A DNA stretch of 64,000 nucleotides from an uncultured Cyclobacteriaceae bacterium (GTDB lineage Bacteria > Bacteroidota > Bacteroidia > Cytophagales > Cyclobacteriaceae), in the NCBI GenBank assembly GCA_947492745.1, contig CANLOE010000012.1, forward strand, positions 1 through 64,000, written 5' to 3'. Both the position numbers and the translations under genes were made by a program. The first letter of the stretch is position 1; every line of letters begins with the position of its first letter. Positions 9,142-17,963 of the stretch are shown here, one piece after another. The notes beneath the pieces were generated by a model, which was given only the letters and a program-made list of their open reading frames with translations, was not told the origin of the DNA and made no database searches.

Positions 9142-11425
9142 CGATTCGATACCTGAAGCCAAGAAAACCACGGATACCTTGATTAGGGGCATAGACGTAG
9201 GTGGGGTCAAAACTAAGGGCGAAGGGATTGGACGGAGTTTTTAGCACTTGTCCACCATCCCCAAACTCCAAACCTCTGTCGAAAGGGTTATCAGCACCCG
9301 CAATAGCATCGGCGGGAGCTGTGAAATTGAGCAGGTTTTTGACACCTCCATATACCTCGGACCGCTTTCCCAAACGCTGCGTCACCTGGATATTCTGCAA
9401 ACTCCAATAGGGCGAAAACGGCGCCCTTGGATCATAGTCACCCAATAAGGGCAGGCGCATGGGTCCGTAAACATTCCCTGTATAGTCTATGGTCAAGCCC
9501 AACTTGGCCAGTTCATAACTAATGGTCCATGTACCCGTGAACCGTTCGGTCAGCAGTTGGCGTTCTCTCCGAAGGACACCCTCATCATCCCTATCTACAT
9601 TGGCCACGTCCATAAGAGTAAGCCCCGCCGTTATCCTTAGGGGAAAAGGAAACACCATATTCGTATTGACGCTCACCCCCTGCGATACCGCATGGCCATC
9701 CAAGTTAGCATATATGATTTTATTCGGGTCCGTCTCGTAATCGGGTACAATCTTATTTTGGAAATAGGTATACCATGCGCTCATGTCCACATTGAACAAG
9801 CCCCAAGGGGCATTGAATTTTTTCACATAGTTCATACTCATATTGTAGGATTGCTCCGGGGTCAGCTCCCCTACGAGTTCCACTTCACGGGCGCCGGTCA
9901 GCGCAGCATGATCTTCTGTGAACAGATTGACCACTCTAAAACCCGTACCGGCATTGACCCGCAGGGTATTATTGGTATTGGGCGACCATTTATAGGCCAG
10001 TCGCGGTGATCCTATGGTACCGTGTCTGGAGTCATGGTCATAGCGAAGGCCCAAGAGCAGCTTGTGTGCCCGGTTCAGGGACCATTCGTCCTGTACAAAA
10101 ATACCGGGCAAATGCACCTTGTCGGGCCTATTGCTCCCGAACGATGCCGTGGCCGCTGTGTTATCATCGTAAAAGGTATAACGATAGGTCAACCCAAATA
10201 AGGCGCTATGTCGATCGTAGGTCTTATCCCAGACCAATTGTGTAAAGGCAATGCGCTGGTCGGCCTGAAAAGACAGGTCTCCGTATACGGAGTTCTGATC
10301 ATGATCATTGAAAGAATATTGTAAAGTGATATTTTCTTCCAAGGGCAATCGGTAAGCCCCTACCAGTTCTACCCTCTGGGTATAAATACTTTCCCCATAC
10401 ACTTGATCTCCTCCACGGAAAGAAGGGTTCCAGTCCATCTCTCCTCCCCATCGGTCTTCATAGTAATACCGTAGTGCCAAAGACGCAGGGCGCTGGTGCT
10501 GACGATGGAAAACCCACTTGTTGAACAGGGATACTCGATGTTGCAGGGTCATGTCGGTAAAATTATCGCCATTCTTATCGATGGTATGCTGGAAATTATG
10601 GTAATTCAGGCCTACGAGCGCATCTGCTTTTTTACCTGCCCTCCATTTGGCTCCTATATCCGCTGTGAGTTCACCCCAAGAAGTGCCGAAGACATCAACA
10701 GTGGCCAAAGGCGCTCTGTCGGGGTTCTTGGTAATGATATTGACCAAACCCCCTACTGCTTCGGAGCCATAAAGGGAAGAGGCGGGGCCTTTCACTATTT
10801 CTATCCTTTCCACCAGACTATTGGGGATACCGGATAAACCATACACTGTGGATAAGCCACTGACGATGGGCATTCCGTCCAATAATACCATGGTATAGGG
10901 ACCTTCCAGCCCATTGATATGGATATCCCCTGTATTGCATATGTTACAGTTGAGTTGTGGCCGGACACCATTGACATTTTGTAGCGCATCATAGATATTG
11001 GGGGTGGGATTTTTTGTAAAAAAAGCGGGGCGATAGACCTCTACTGGCACGGGACTCTCCAGCTTGCTCACTTCTTTCATCGTTCCGGAAACGACGACGA
11101 CTTCATCGAGGTCCATCGCGGTTTCTTCCATTTCGATATTTATCACATTGCTGCCTTCTTTTATGCTAATATTTTCAGCATAGGTCCGGAATCCTATACT
11201 GGAAACTTTCAGCACATAATCACCTGTTTTGATTCCTGTAATAGAGTATGCCCCATTGGCATCCGTTGCTCCTCCCCATTTGGTGCCTTGCAAACCGACA
11301 TTGACAAACTCCAAAGCATTCCCTTTGAAGGCAACCCTTCCTTTTAGAACGTTTGACTGCTGTCCCAGAACCGCTCCGGTAATGAACAACGATAATAATA
11401 CAAACTTAGCTTTTAAATATCGCAT
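9131..11425 (-). CDS. TonB-dependent outer-membrane receptor
   Basis: This 764-residue receptor has a signal peptide (MRYLKAKFVLLSLFITGAVL) and a carboxypeptidase-regulatory-like beta domain at about 25-110. The plug, about 115-240, includes LLDGMPIVSGLSTVYGLSG and RIEIVKGPASSLYGSEAVGG, and a large beta barrel ends in FLGFRYR. The plug holds an unusual cysteine pair, NCNICNTGD, that could contact a metal or form a disulfide, and the coupled downstream gene is a thioredoxin. A DtxR-type palindrome at 11663 suggests metal control. Odd point: codons 1-9 (MRYLKAKFV), the ribosome site and the leader all lie inside a family A transposon (11399-11558), so the present start was created by that insertion. 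The substrate is unknown. Confidence 0.9.
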   Translation of the reverse strand: MRYLKAKFVLLSLFITGAVLGQQSNVLKGRVAFKGNALEFVNVGLQGTKWGGATDANGAYSITGIKTGDYVLKVSSIGFRTYAENISIKEGSNVINIEMEETAMDLDEVVVVSGTMKEVSKLESPVPVEVYRPAFFTKNPTPNIYDALQNVNGVRPQLNCNICNTGDIHINGLEGPYTMVLLDGMPIVSGLSTVYGLSGIPNSLVERIEIVKGPASSLYGSEAVGGLVNIITKNPDRAPLATVDVFGTSWGELTADIGAKWRAGKKADALVGLNYHNFQHTIDKNGDNFTDMTLQHRVSLFNKWVFHRQHQRPASLALRYYYEDRWGGEMDWNPSFRGGDQVYGESIYTQRVELVGAYRLPLEENITLQYSFNDHDQNSVYGDLSFQADQRIAFTQLVWDKTYDRHSALFGLTYRYTFYDDNTAATASFGSNRPDKVHLPGIFVQDEWSLNRAHKLLLGLRYDHDSRHGTIGSPRLAYKWSPNTNNTLRVNAGTGFRVVNLFTEDHAALTGAREVELVGELTPEQSYNMSMNYVKKFNAPWGLFNVDMSAWYTYFQNKIVPDYETDPNKIIYANLDGHAVSQGVSVNTNMVFPFPLRITAGLTLMDVANVDRDDEGVLRRERQLLTERFTGTWTISYELAKLGLTIDYTGNVYGPMRLPLLGDYDPRAPFSPYWSLQNIQVTQRLGKRSEVYGGVKNLLNFTAPADAIAGADNPFDRGLEFGDGGQVLKTPSNPFALSFDPTYVYAPNQGIRGFLGFRYRIDGK

Positions 11426-11558
11426 ATCTTCCTGTTCATTTCACTTCACTCTGCGTTGACAATCCTTGGGACAGCGCTGCTATCCATGCGGTTATCGCCT
11501 TGATTGAAACTAAAATGACCCGCGCAATCTTATACGACATGTAAAACCCAAATTTGTA
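11399..11558 (-). repeat. Family A element A2 inserted in the 5' end of the TonB receptor gene
   Basis: A 160-bp copy in the opposite orientation to A1, flanked by TAA at 11396-11398 and 11559-11561. The terminal repeats begin TACAAACTTAGC and TACAAATTTGGG. The last 27 nt of the element are codons 1-9 of the TonB receptor, and the AGGAAGAT ribosome site precedes the ATG within the element. The same ATG-containing end is present in A1 and A3, so it belongs to the element and not to the receptor. Confidence 0.88.
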
Positions 11559-11561
11559 TAA

Positions 11562-12188
11562 CACTATCGGAGAGCATTGTCGAATCAAAAAGAACCTGTT
11601 CATATCCAATAAATTTTAGTCACGCAACAAATATATATATTTCAACTTGACTAAAAAAATTTTTAGACTAATCTAATTTTTATCAACCAAAAAGTAAATC
11701 ATCTATTTTATCAACAGAAGCAAAGGAGAGTACGAAACAAACACAGCTCCATTTCTCTTGATACTTGTCATAAGTGGTGTAAGTATTGAATTATGATTAT
11801 TACCTTAGAAATCATTTGAGGATAATTATAGTAAAGCTATTTAACCTCAATGGTTTACCCTTATTTTCTTTTATAGCATGTAATGGTATTTATTTTGACA
11901 TATGGCCCAGAAGTATTATCTTACAGCATTGGATTTTTTATTTTTTCCTGATAAAATCGCTCTAACGAGTAAACATTACATGACTTTTTTTACTTGTGCA
12001 ATGTGGATATACGACAATACTCAGGGATTTGTCAATTAAAATTATAATATTTAAGAATTCCCATGGTTTTTAATAGGATAGCATGAATCCACTAAGTTTG
12101 TCTTCGGAACAAAACGCTATAAACTTACATACCCTGCTATTACGTATACCATGAAGAATTTCAGGGAGACTACATTTAATATCAATCA
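11562..12188. other. AT-rich divergent intergenic region
   Basis: About 630 bp between the family A element and the gene at 12189. It contains a DtxR-type palindrome (11663-11676) and several long A/T runs. No gene or RNA was recognised. It must contain the original receptor promoter, now 105 bp or more upstream of the transposon, and the promoter of the 12189 gene. Confidence 0.5.
11663..11676. promoter_or_regulatory. Candidate DtxR/IdeR/MntR-type operator upstream of the TonB receptor
   Basis: TTAGACTAATCTAA is a perfect palindrome (TTAGA, 4-nt spacer, TCTAA) of the style bound by iron- or manganese-dependent DtxR-family repressors. It lies in an A/T-rich promoter-like stretch with nearby CTAAAAAAATTTTTAG. 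The gene downstream on the minus strand is the TonB receptor, a sensible target. Recognition is by motif resemblance only. Confidence 0.4.
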
Positions 12189-13631
12189 ATGGCTAAGTTA
12201 AAAAATATTATCAAGCAGTTATCGATGAGGGATTATCAGGCTATCCACGACGCACTCATCGAGAGTAATGCTGAAAAATCTGCCTATTTATTGAAATCGA
12301 TGAGAGAGCGGCATCTCTCTGATACGAAAATCATGGATGAGCTTGGTGTCAACACCAACGCCTATTATACGTTGAGGTCTCGTCTCAATCAGAAAATAGA
12401 AGAGTACCTGCTTCAACAGATGGAAAGTCCACGGACTGACATTTTGAAAAAAGTAGCCAATATCAATGAGATTATCTTCACTAAGAAAAAGGCCATTGCG
12501 ATAGCGACACTGAAAAAGCTGGAGAAAGAACTACTGGACTATGACCTTTCCAACGAACTGACCATTGTCTACAAATCCCTAAAGAAACTACACATCAACG
12601 CGCCGGATTATTTCAACTATTCTCAGTTGTATAACAAACATGTAGCTTACATGCTGGCGGTGGACAAAGCTGAAGACCTTCTGGCCGAGTATTTCAAAAA
12701 ATACGGTAATTACTCCCTTTCGGGACAGGAAACCGAAAAAATGGAGCTGTTCCTACTTATGAAGGAAATGAGCAATGTCTGCTCACTCTATCAATCGCAC
12801 CGTCTTTATGTATACCAAAGTTGTATGACCATTTTTCACCGACTTTTTGTGGCCAAGGACGAAGAGGTGGGTACTGAGACAGAACCTATAGAGGATATTT
12901 TGGATAATATCGAAAAGGTATTCAATTCCTATCAGATGGACTCTATCTACTACCACCTCAATTTGGTGTTCGAATTTTTGAAATTAGAATATTACAATCA
13001 TTACAAGGTATATAGAAAAGCTGAAAAGTACTATGAAGAGGTCAATGATGCCGCCAGCAATCTACTGACCAATTACAGTTTATACACTTTCCCGGCTCAG
13101 TTCTTAAACACGAAAATCGAGCGACATATCCGTCTGGACAAGGAAAGGGATATGTACGAAGAGAACGAAGGTATTTTTCATGATTTTGAGGGTGATCCTC
13201 TGGATGTGCCCAAACATGTCAATTATGTCATGTACCGAGCCTTGTCCTGCTACTATAGCGAAAACTATGAGGAAGCTGCGCGACTTATCAACGGACTCTT
13301 GAACGAGGTGAGCCTTAAACGGTTTCCTCAAGCTCAGTTGGAAATAAAAATCATCTTGGCACTACAGTACTGCATCTTAAATGACTTTGACCTTTTCAAT
13401 CAACTGATCAACAGTATTCAGCGACAAATCCGTTTGCTAGGTAAGGAAAACTGCGAAAACCTGACTATTTTATCCAAAATATTGAAGATTTCCATCTCCG
13501 ATATCAAAAAGAACAAGTATGAAAAAATAGGAGTTCTGGTCGATAAGTTCAAGCGTTTGGAGAAGGGACATTTCATGCCTACGATGCTCATCAAGATGGA
13601 TGATGCCTTCGTATCGCGGTTGAGCGAATAA
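12189..13631 (+). CDS. Conserved-looking helical protein of unknown function
   Basis: A 480-residue protein that is almost wholly alpha-helical and rich in Lys, Glu and Leu, with no signal peptide or membrane segment. Residues 1-75 include ERHLSDTKIMDELGVNTNAYYTLRSRL, written here only as the region around residues 40-66, which looks like a helix-turn-helix or short coiled coil. The rest, with repeated aromatic positions such as NYSQLYNKH, YYHLNLVFEFLKLEYYNHY and YYSENYEEAARLI, resembles irregular TPR-like helical pairs. It stands alone between two long non-coding stretches. I cannot assign a function. A cytoplasmic scaffold or regulator is possible but is only suggested by fold appearance. 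Confidence 0.75.
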   Translation: MAKLKNIIKQLSMRDYQAIHDALIESNAEKSAYLLKSMRERHLSDTKIMDELGVNTNAYYTLRSRLNQKIEEYLLQQMESPRTDILKKVANINEIIFTKKKAIAIATLKKLEKELLDYDLSNELTIVYKSLKKLHINAPDYFNYSQLYNKHVAYMLAVDKAEDLLAEYFKKYGNYSLSGQETEKMELFLLMKEMSNVCSLYQSHRLYVYQSCMTIFHRLFVAKDEEVGTETEPIEDILDNIEKVFNSYQMDSIYYHLNLVFEFLKLEYYNHYKVYRKAEKYYEEVNDAASNLLTNYSLYTFPAQFLNTKIERHIRLDKERDMYEENEGIFHDFEGDPLDVPKHVNYVMYRALSCYYSENYEEAARLINGLLNEVSLKRFPQAQLEIKIILALQYCILNDFDLFNQLINSIQRQIRLLGKENCENLTILSKILKISISDIKKNKYEKIGVLVDKFKRLEKGHFMPTMLIKMDDAFVSRLSE

Positions 13632-15170
13632 TCTGGCACTGCAAATCTCGTGATGGATATCCGATACCCTTTTATCGACTATACCTTGGAAAAGAGGAAG
13701 CTTCCGGTGAATCATCGGAGCTGACCATTAAAGCTTGAAATTTGGTATGCCTTTCATAGCAAAACCACCCAAGACCTTCCGCTAACCGATATTGATAACT
13801 TTTAACCCGAAATGATCAAAAACCTTCACTCACTACCCTAGAGTATACGCAAGAAAAAATGAAATGGGAAGTCTTATCGTCAATGGCCATGGGGAAAAAT
13901 CCGTATCGTGCTGAACCCTTATCGGTAGACTTGTCATTAGGGGCTTTAGAAAATAATGGCATTTAAGTCAACGAGCCATCTTGTCACAAATCAATTGCGT
14001 TTAGGCATAAATACGAATCACTCCAGTTCAGTCTATATCATTTCGTAGACTTTAGTCAAATATAATTTACCAATGTACACCGTATATGCCTTATTTGGTT
14101 CTATTCTGTACTGAGAATTTTCGTCATGGTGATACCATCTACCTGTTTATGCGGTAAGTAAGGCCATTCGCTAAAACGTTGTTCTTAAGATATTATTTGA
14201 TGCTGGGGTCCACTGAGGTGGTTAGGGTTTTCTTTCGGATATAAATTCGGCTTGTTTCGCTCTAATTTTAAATTTCGACCCGAGTCATACATTTACCTCA
14301 AACTCTATTGACCTCCATAGGTATGCACGAAATGATTATCCGCCAATACACTGTATCTCAACCCCTCCCAACAAAGTTCCAATGTCATAATCCAGAATAA
14401 AAACGAATCTTTATCAGGACTCTCAAAGACATGCTATTTGCTATTATGTATTATCCATCAGTAAATGCTCCCTGCGCTATATTATCTTCTCAAATACCCT
14501 TGGATATGCTGTTTTCGTTAGCATTGTATTCCCATAGGCCTTGTAGCCGCAGAGGAAAGAAGTGTTCTACGCTTCAAAATATAAGATAGTGCCAATACGT
14601 AAGGAATAGCTCTTTGTCCTGCATCGCAAAAAAGTACCCAATACCAAATCAACTGCAAAACAAGTCACATTGCTCCGCCCGCCTACCTTTATCCTGCGCT
14701 GGAAATATCCATTCTGACATGACATCCATGCCTCCGTAGCGGACCAAGTACTACACTGTAAATGTTCCAGAAACACGTTCACAACAATTACCCTACCGTT
14801 CCTTGTCGACAATAAAGCATCTGTAAAACCTACGAACTCACTTCCTTCAAAATCAGTATAGCTCAGAAAAAGCCAAATGATGTTCTAAAGGTTGAAAAAC
14901 CTCAAGTCGCCAATATAATATATTGAGAACTCAAGATTTCCCAATCCACGCGGGTATCACTTGGAAACACCTCCAAAAACAATCGATAGTTTTTTCCATT
15001 ATAGAAAAATCAATGCTCAATACTCCAAAACTTCTCATTGAGCAGTACCTGTAATGGATGCTGCCCCATAAGAAGTCATGAATAATGACATTCTTTGAAA
15101 GAACCAATAGTCATAATACTGCTCGATCGATTCTAGGTAAAACGATATTCCGGGCAGCACCAAGGCACTG
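13632..15170. other. Long stretch (about 1.5 kb) with no recognisable gene
   Basis: Frames here are short and lack family resemblance on both strands. No tRNA, hairpin terminator or member of the repeat families was recognised. It may be decayed coding DNA, because scattered frames of 60-80 codons survive, but no parent family could be identified. Confidence 0.45.
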
Positions 15171-15590
15171 TCAGATTTTAAGCGTTTCCAGATTTTTTTG
15201 AGATAAGGGCTTGTTGATATATTTTTTGACGTACATGTACTTCTTTGATTTGTTGACATCCTGAGGATTGATGGAAGAGGTCAGCATAACGATGTTACAT
15301 TTCTTCCTGGTCACATCCGACAATTTTTCAAATTCGTCCAAGAACTGGAATCCATCCATCAGGGGCATATCGATATCTAAAAAAATAATCTCAGGAAGCA
15401 CATTTTCAGCAACACTCTCCAGTTGCTCTAAGTTCTTCAAGAACTCAATAGCGCTTCTTGCCCCGGTATGCGTGTAAATATGCTCTGTGATATTAGCCGC
15501 TTCTATCATTTTTTGATTAATAAGGTTATCAATCTCATTATCATCAACAAGCATCACCGCGAAGTATTTATTACTTTGGTTTTCAGTCAT
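15171..15590 (-). CDS. Single-domain response regulator (CheY-like)
   Basis: 139 residues forming one receiver domain. The acidic pair is in MLVDDNEID, the phosphoacceptor is the first Asp in FLDIDMPLMDG, the switch Ser/Thr is in VMLTSS, and the conserved lysine is in YINKPL. There is no DNA-binding or enzymatic output domain, so it should relay phosphate or act through protein contact. No histidine kinase is adjacent; the neighbours are a gene-free stretch and the ALDH7 gene. The domain ends close to the last helix, which is normal for stand-alone Bacteroidota receivers. Confidence 0.9.
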   Translation of the reverse strand: MTENQSNKYFAVMLVDDNEIDNLINQKMIEAANITEHIYTHTGARSAIEFLKNLEQLESVAENVLPEIIFLDIDMPLMDGFQFLDEFEKLSDVTRKKCNIVMLTSSINPQDVNKSKKYMYVKKYINKPLSQKNLETLKI

Positions 15591-15879
15591 TTTCTACGTT
15601 TTAAAAAATATGATGAACGATTTAACTCATAATTTACAATTAATGCTTGAAAAGGACAAGGCTTATATTCTATTGTACTTTAAACCTGAATATTACAGCC
15701 CCTATCCATGTACTATATCAAGAACCCATGCTCTATACATACCCATCGTATTGAAAGAATGTTCCATACGATCGATAGTTACGCTCATATCTTCGAAGGA
15801 TGATGAATCAGAGGTAAGAAGCTATACCTTCATTCTTGGCCGGAACACTGGCATTGGCGCTGACATTTTATTATTCCTT

Positions 15880-17427
15880 CTAAAGGTCGAACTTTATCCC
15901 TTGTGCTAGGGGTAGGCCCTCTCCATAATTGATGGTATTGGTCTGCCTCCTCATGTATATTTTCCATGCATCCGAGCCGGATTCCCGTCCACCTCCCGTT
16001 TCTTTCTCTCCACCAAAGGCACCACCTATCTCCGCTCCCGAAGTACCGATGTTCACATTGGCGATGCCGCAATCAGAGCCTCTTGCCGATAAAAACAGTT
16101 CTGCTTCTCGAATGTCCTTGGTCATAATGGCCGATGACAGCCCTTGTACGACTCCATTCTGATAGGAGATGGCCTCTTCGAGTTCTTTATACCGTATCAG
16201 GTACAGTATCGGGGCAAAAGTCTCTTCCTGTACAGTCGGGTAATCATTGTTTACTTCTACAATGGCGGGCCTCACATAGCAACCCGAGCCATAGTCCTCT
16301 CCTTCCAACACTCCTCCATTGACCAGTAGCTTGCCACCTTCTTTGGTAATTCGCTGCAAAGCTTCCACGTACATCTTAACCGCTGCCTTATCGATCAAGG
16401 GACCTACGTGGTTGGATTCGTCCAAAGGGTCTCCGATTTTTAACTGCCCATAGGCAGAAGCGAGACGTGTTTTTACTTCCTCATAGATTTTTTCATGAAC
16501 GATAAGTCTACGTGTGGAGGTACACCGCTGCCCACAGGTACCTACAGCTCCAAATACAGCTCCGATGATGGTCATGTCCAAGTCTGCATTTTCGGTAATG
16601 ATAATGGCATTGTTACCTCCCAGTTCCAGCAGGGATTTGCCCAACCTCGCTCCTACGGCGGCACCGACAGCTTTCCCCATACGTGTGGACCCTGTAGCCG
16701 AGACCAAGGGTATGCGTTGATCATGGCTGAGCAACTCGCCGACTTCCTTTCCACCGATGACCAGACAGGATACTCCATCAGGGACATTGTTTTTATGGAA
16801 TACTTCACTGACGATATGCTGACAGGCCACTGCGCACAGTGGCGTTTTTTCGGACGGCTTCCACACACAGACATCCCCACAGACCCAGGCCAGCATGGTA
16901 TTCCATGACCACACGGCGACGGGAAAATTAAATGCCGAGATAATCCCTACGATACCGAGAGGGTGGTACTGTTCGAACATTCTGTGTTCGGGACGCTCAG
17001 AGTGAATGGTCAGACCATGCAACTGTCGTGAGAGACCAACCGCGAAATCGCAGATATCGATCATCTCTTGAACTTCCCCGAGTCCTTCTTGATAAGATTT
17101 GCCCATCTCGAAGGAAACCAACTGCCCCAGTGCCTCTTTCTTTTCTCTCAATGCATCACCGATCTGTCGCACGACCTCTCCTCTTTTCGGTGCGGGTACC
17201 TGCCGCCATTGTAAAAAAGCTGCTTCCGCTTTCTTGATTATCTTTTCGTAATCCTCAGCAGTAGCTGCGCCTACACTTGCAATTTTAGATCCATCTACGG
17301 GAGAACAGGAGTCGATAGCGGTTCCCTTGCCCGGAAACCATTCAACACCCGTGGATACACCATTATTCTCTCTCTCTATTCCCAACTTGCTCAATACTTC
17401 TTCCATATCGATACCGTCTTTTATCAT
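15880..17427 (-). CDS. ALDH7-type aldehyde dehydrogenase (antiquitin / aminoadipate-semialdehyde dehydrogenase)
   Basis: About 515 residues from the ATG at 17427; a TTG three codons upstream is possible. It has the ALDH core. The NAD-binding region contains VSATGSTRMGKAVG, the general base region is SLLELGGNNAII, and the catalytic cysteine is in VGTCGQRCTSTRRLIVHE. Late motifs are EETFAPILY and NVNIGTSGAEIGGAFGGEK. GQRCTSTRRL and the GTSGAEIGGAFGGEK tail are typical of ALDH7/antiquitin, which oxidises alpha-aminoadipate semialdehyde (in equilibrium with piperideine-6-carboxylate) in lysine catabolism and also protects against lipid aldehydes. It has no pathway neighbours here, so it probably acts alone. 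Confidence 0.92.
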   Translation of the reverse strand: MIKDGIDMEEVLSKLGIERENNGVSTGVEWFPGKGTAIDSCSPVDGSKIASVGAATAEDYEKIIKKAEAAFLQWRQVPAPKRGEVVRQIGDALREKKEALGQLVSFEMGKSYQEGLGEVQEMIDICDFAVGLSRQLHGLTIHSERPEHRMFEQYHPLGIVGIISAFNFPVAVWSWNTMLAWVCGDVCVWKPSEKTPLCAVACQHIVSEVFHKNNVPDGVSCLVIGGKEVGELLSHDQRIPLVSATGSTRMGKAVGAAVGARLGKSLLELGGNNAIIITENADLDMTIIGAVFGAVGTCGQRCTSTRRLIVHEKIYEEVKTRLASAYGQLKIGDPLDESNHVGPLIDKAAVKMYVEALQRITKEGGKLLVNGGVLEGEDYGSGCYVRPAIVEVNNDYPTVQEETFAPILYLIRYKELEEAISYQNGVVQGLSSAIMTKDIREAELFLSARGSDCGIANVNIGTSGAEIGGAFGGEKETGGGRESGSDAWKIYMRRQTNTINYGEGLPLAQGIKFDL

Positions 17428-17626
17428 AAGTGACAAACGTTTGATGTGGTTACAAATCTAAAAAAAAGGATGGGATAACAAGTCCGTAAAGGGATTAAGA
17501 CGATTAAAATTACGTGGATATCATTGAAATTTTTGCTTTGCAAGAACCTAGGATTACCTAACTTACTCATTTACAGAAATCAACTCTATAAGCAGCCCCT
17601 ATCCTATAGTGTAACCGTGCACTATT

Positions 17627-17667
17627 CCATTCAAAGGTTTCCCATAGCAAACTGCACCTTTGAATGG
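17627..17667. other. Perfect 12-bp inverted repeat (hairpin) between htrA and the ALDH7 gene
   Basis: CCATTCAAAGGT and ACCTTTGAATGG flank a 17-nt loop. There is no U-run on either strand, so it is not a standard intrinsic terminator. It lies downstream of the second htrA (minus strand) and upstream of the ALDH7 gene. It could be an RNA hairpin or the remains of a mobile element end. Confidence 0.45.
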
Positions 17668-17767
17668 AAATCATGGTCATCCGGGACACTCTGAGGGAGT
17701 GGGCGACCGCTCTGCATGGTGAGTCTAGAGCACATCAGGCTTATGTCCGGGTCAATCATTTTTTGAA

Positions 17768-17933
17768 CCCGGATCATGCATTGGAAAATCTACTGCGGAT
17801 CTAAATAGCTGCAAACCGGTCGTTGCACTACGTTTTTTGAACTCACCATGGCGGTGTTATACCAAATCCAATAAAACTCCCTGATGTATTGCTATTTAAA
17901 CCCTCGTTACGAAGTTCCAACGTATGATCTGGG
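17768..17933. repeat. Family B miniature inverted-repeat element B2 (166 bp)
   Basis: The best-preserved B copy. The terminal repeats start CCCGGATCATGCATTGGAA and, on the other strand, CCCAGATCATACGTTGGAA. They are flanked by a perfect TTGAA duplication (17763-17767 and 17934-17938). It has no coding capacity. Related copies are at 8138, 22410, 27961 and, as the C subfamily, 23544, 24403 and 35133. Confidence 0.85.
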
Positions 17934-17963
17934 TTGAAGTAATTTGCCGTTTTCAGATAAGGC

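Noticed and set aside
15610-15909. A 99-codon plus-strand frame between the response regulator and the ALDH7 gene
   Set aside because: It overlaps the 3' end of the ALDH7 gene, has no recognisable motif or ribosome site, and looks like chance.
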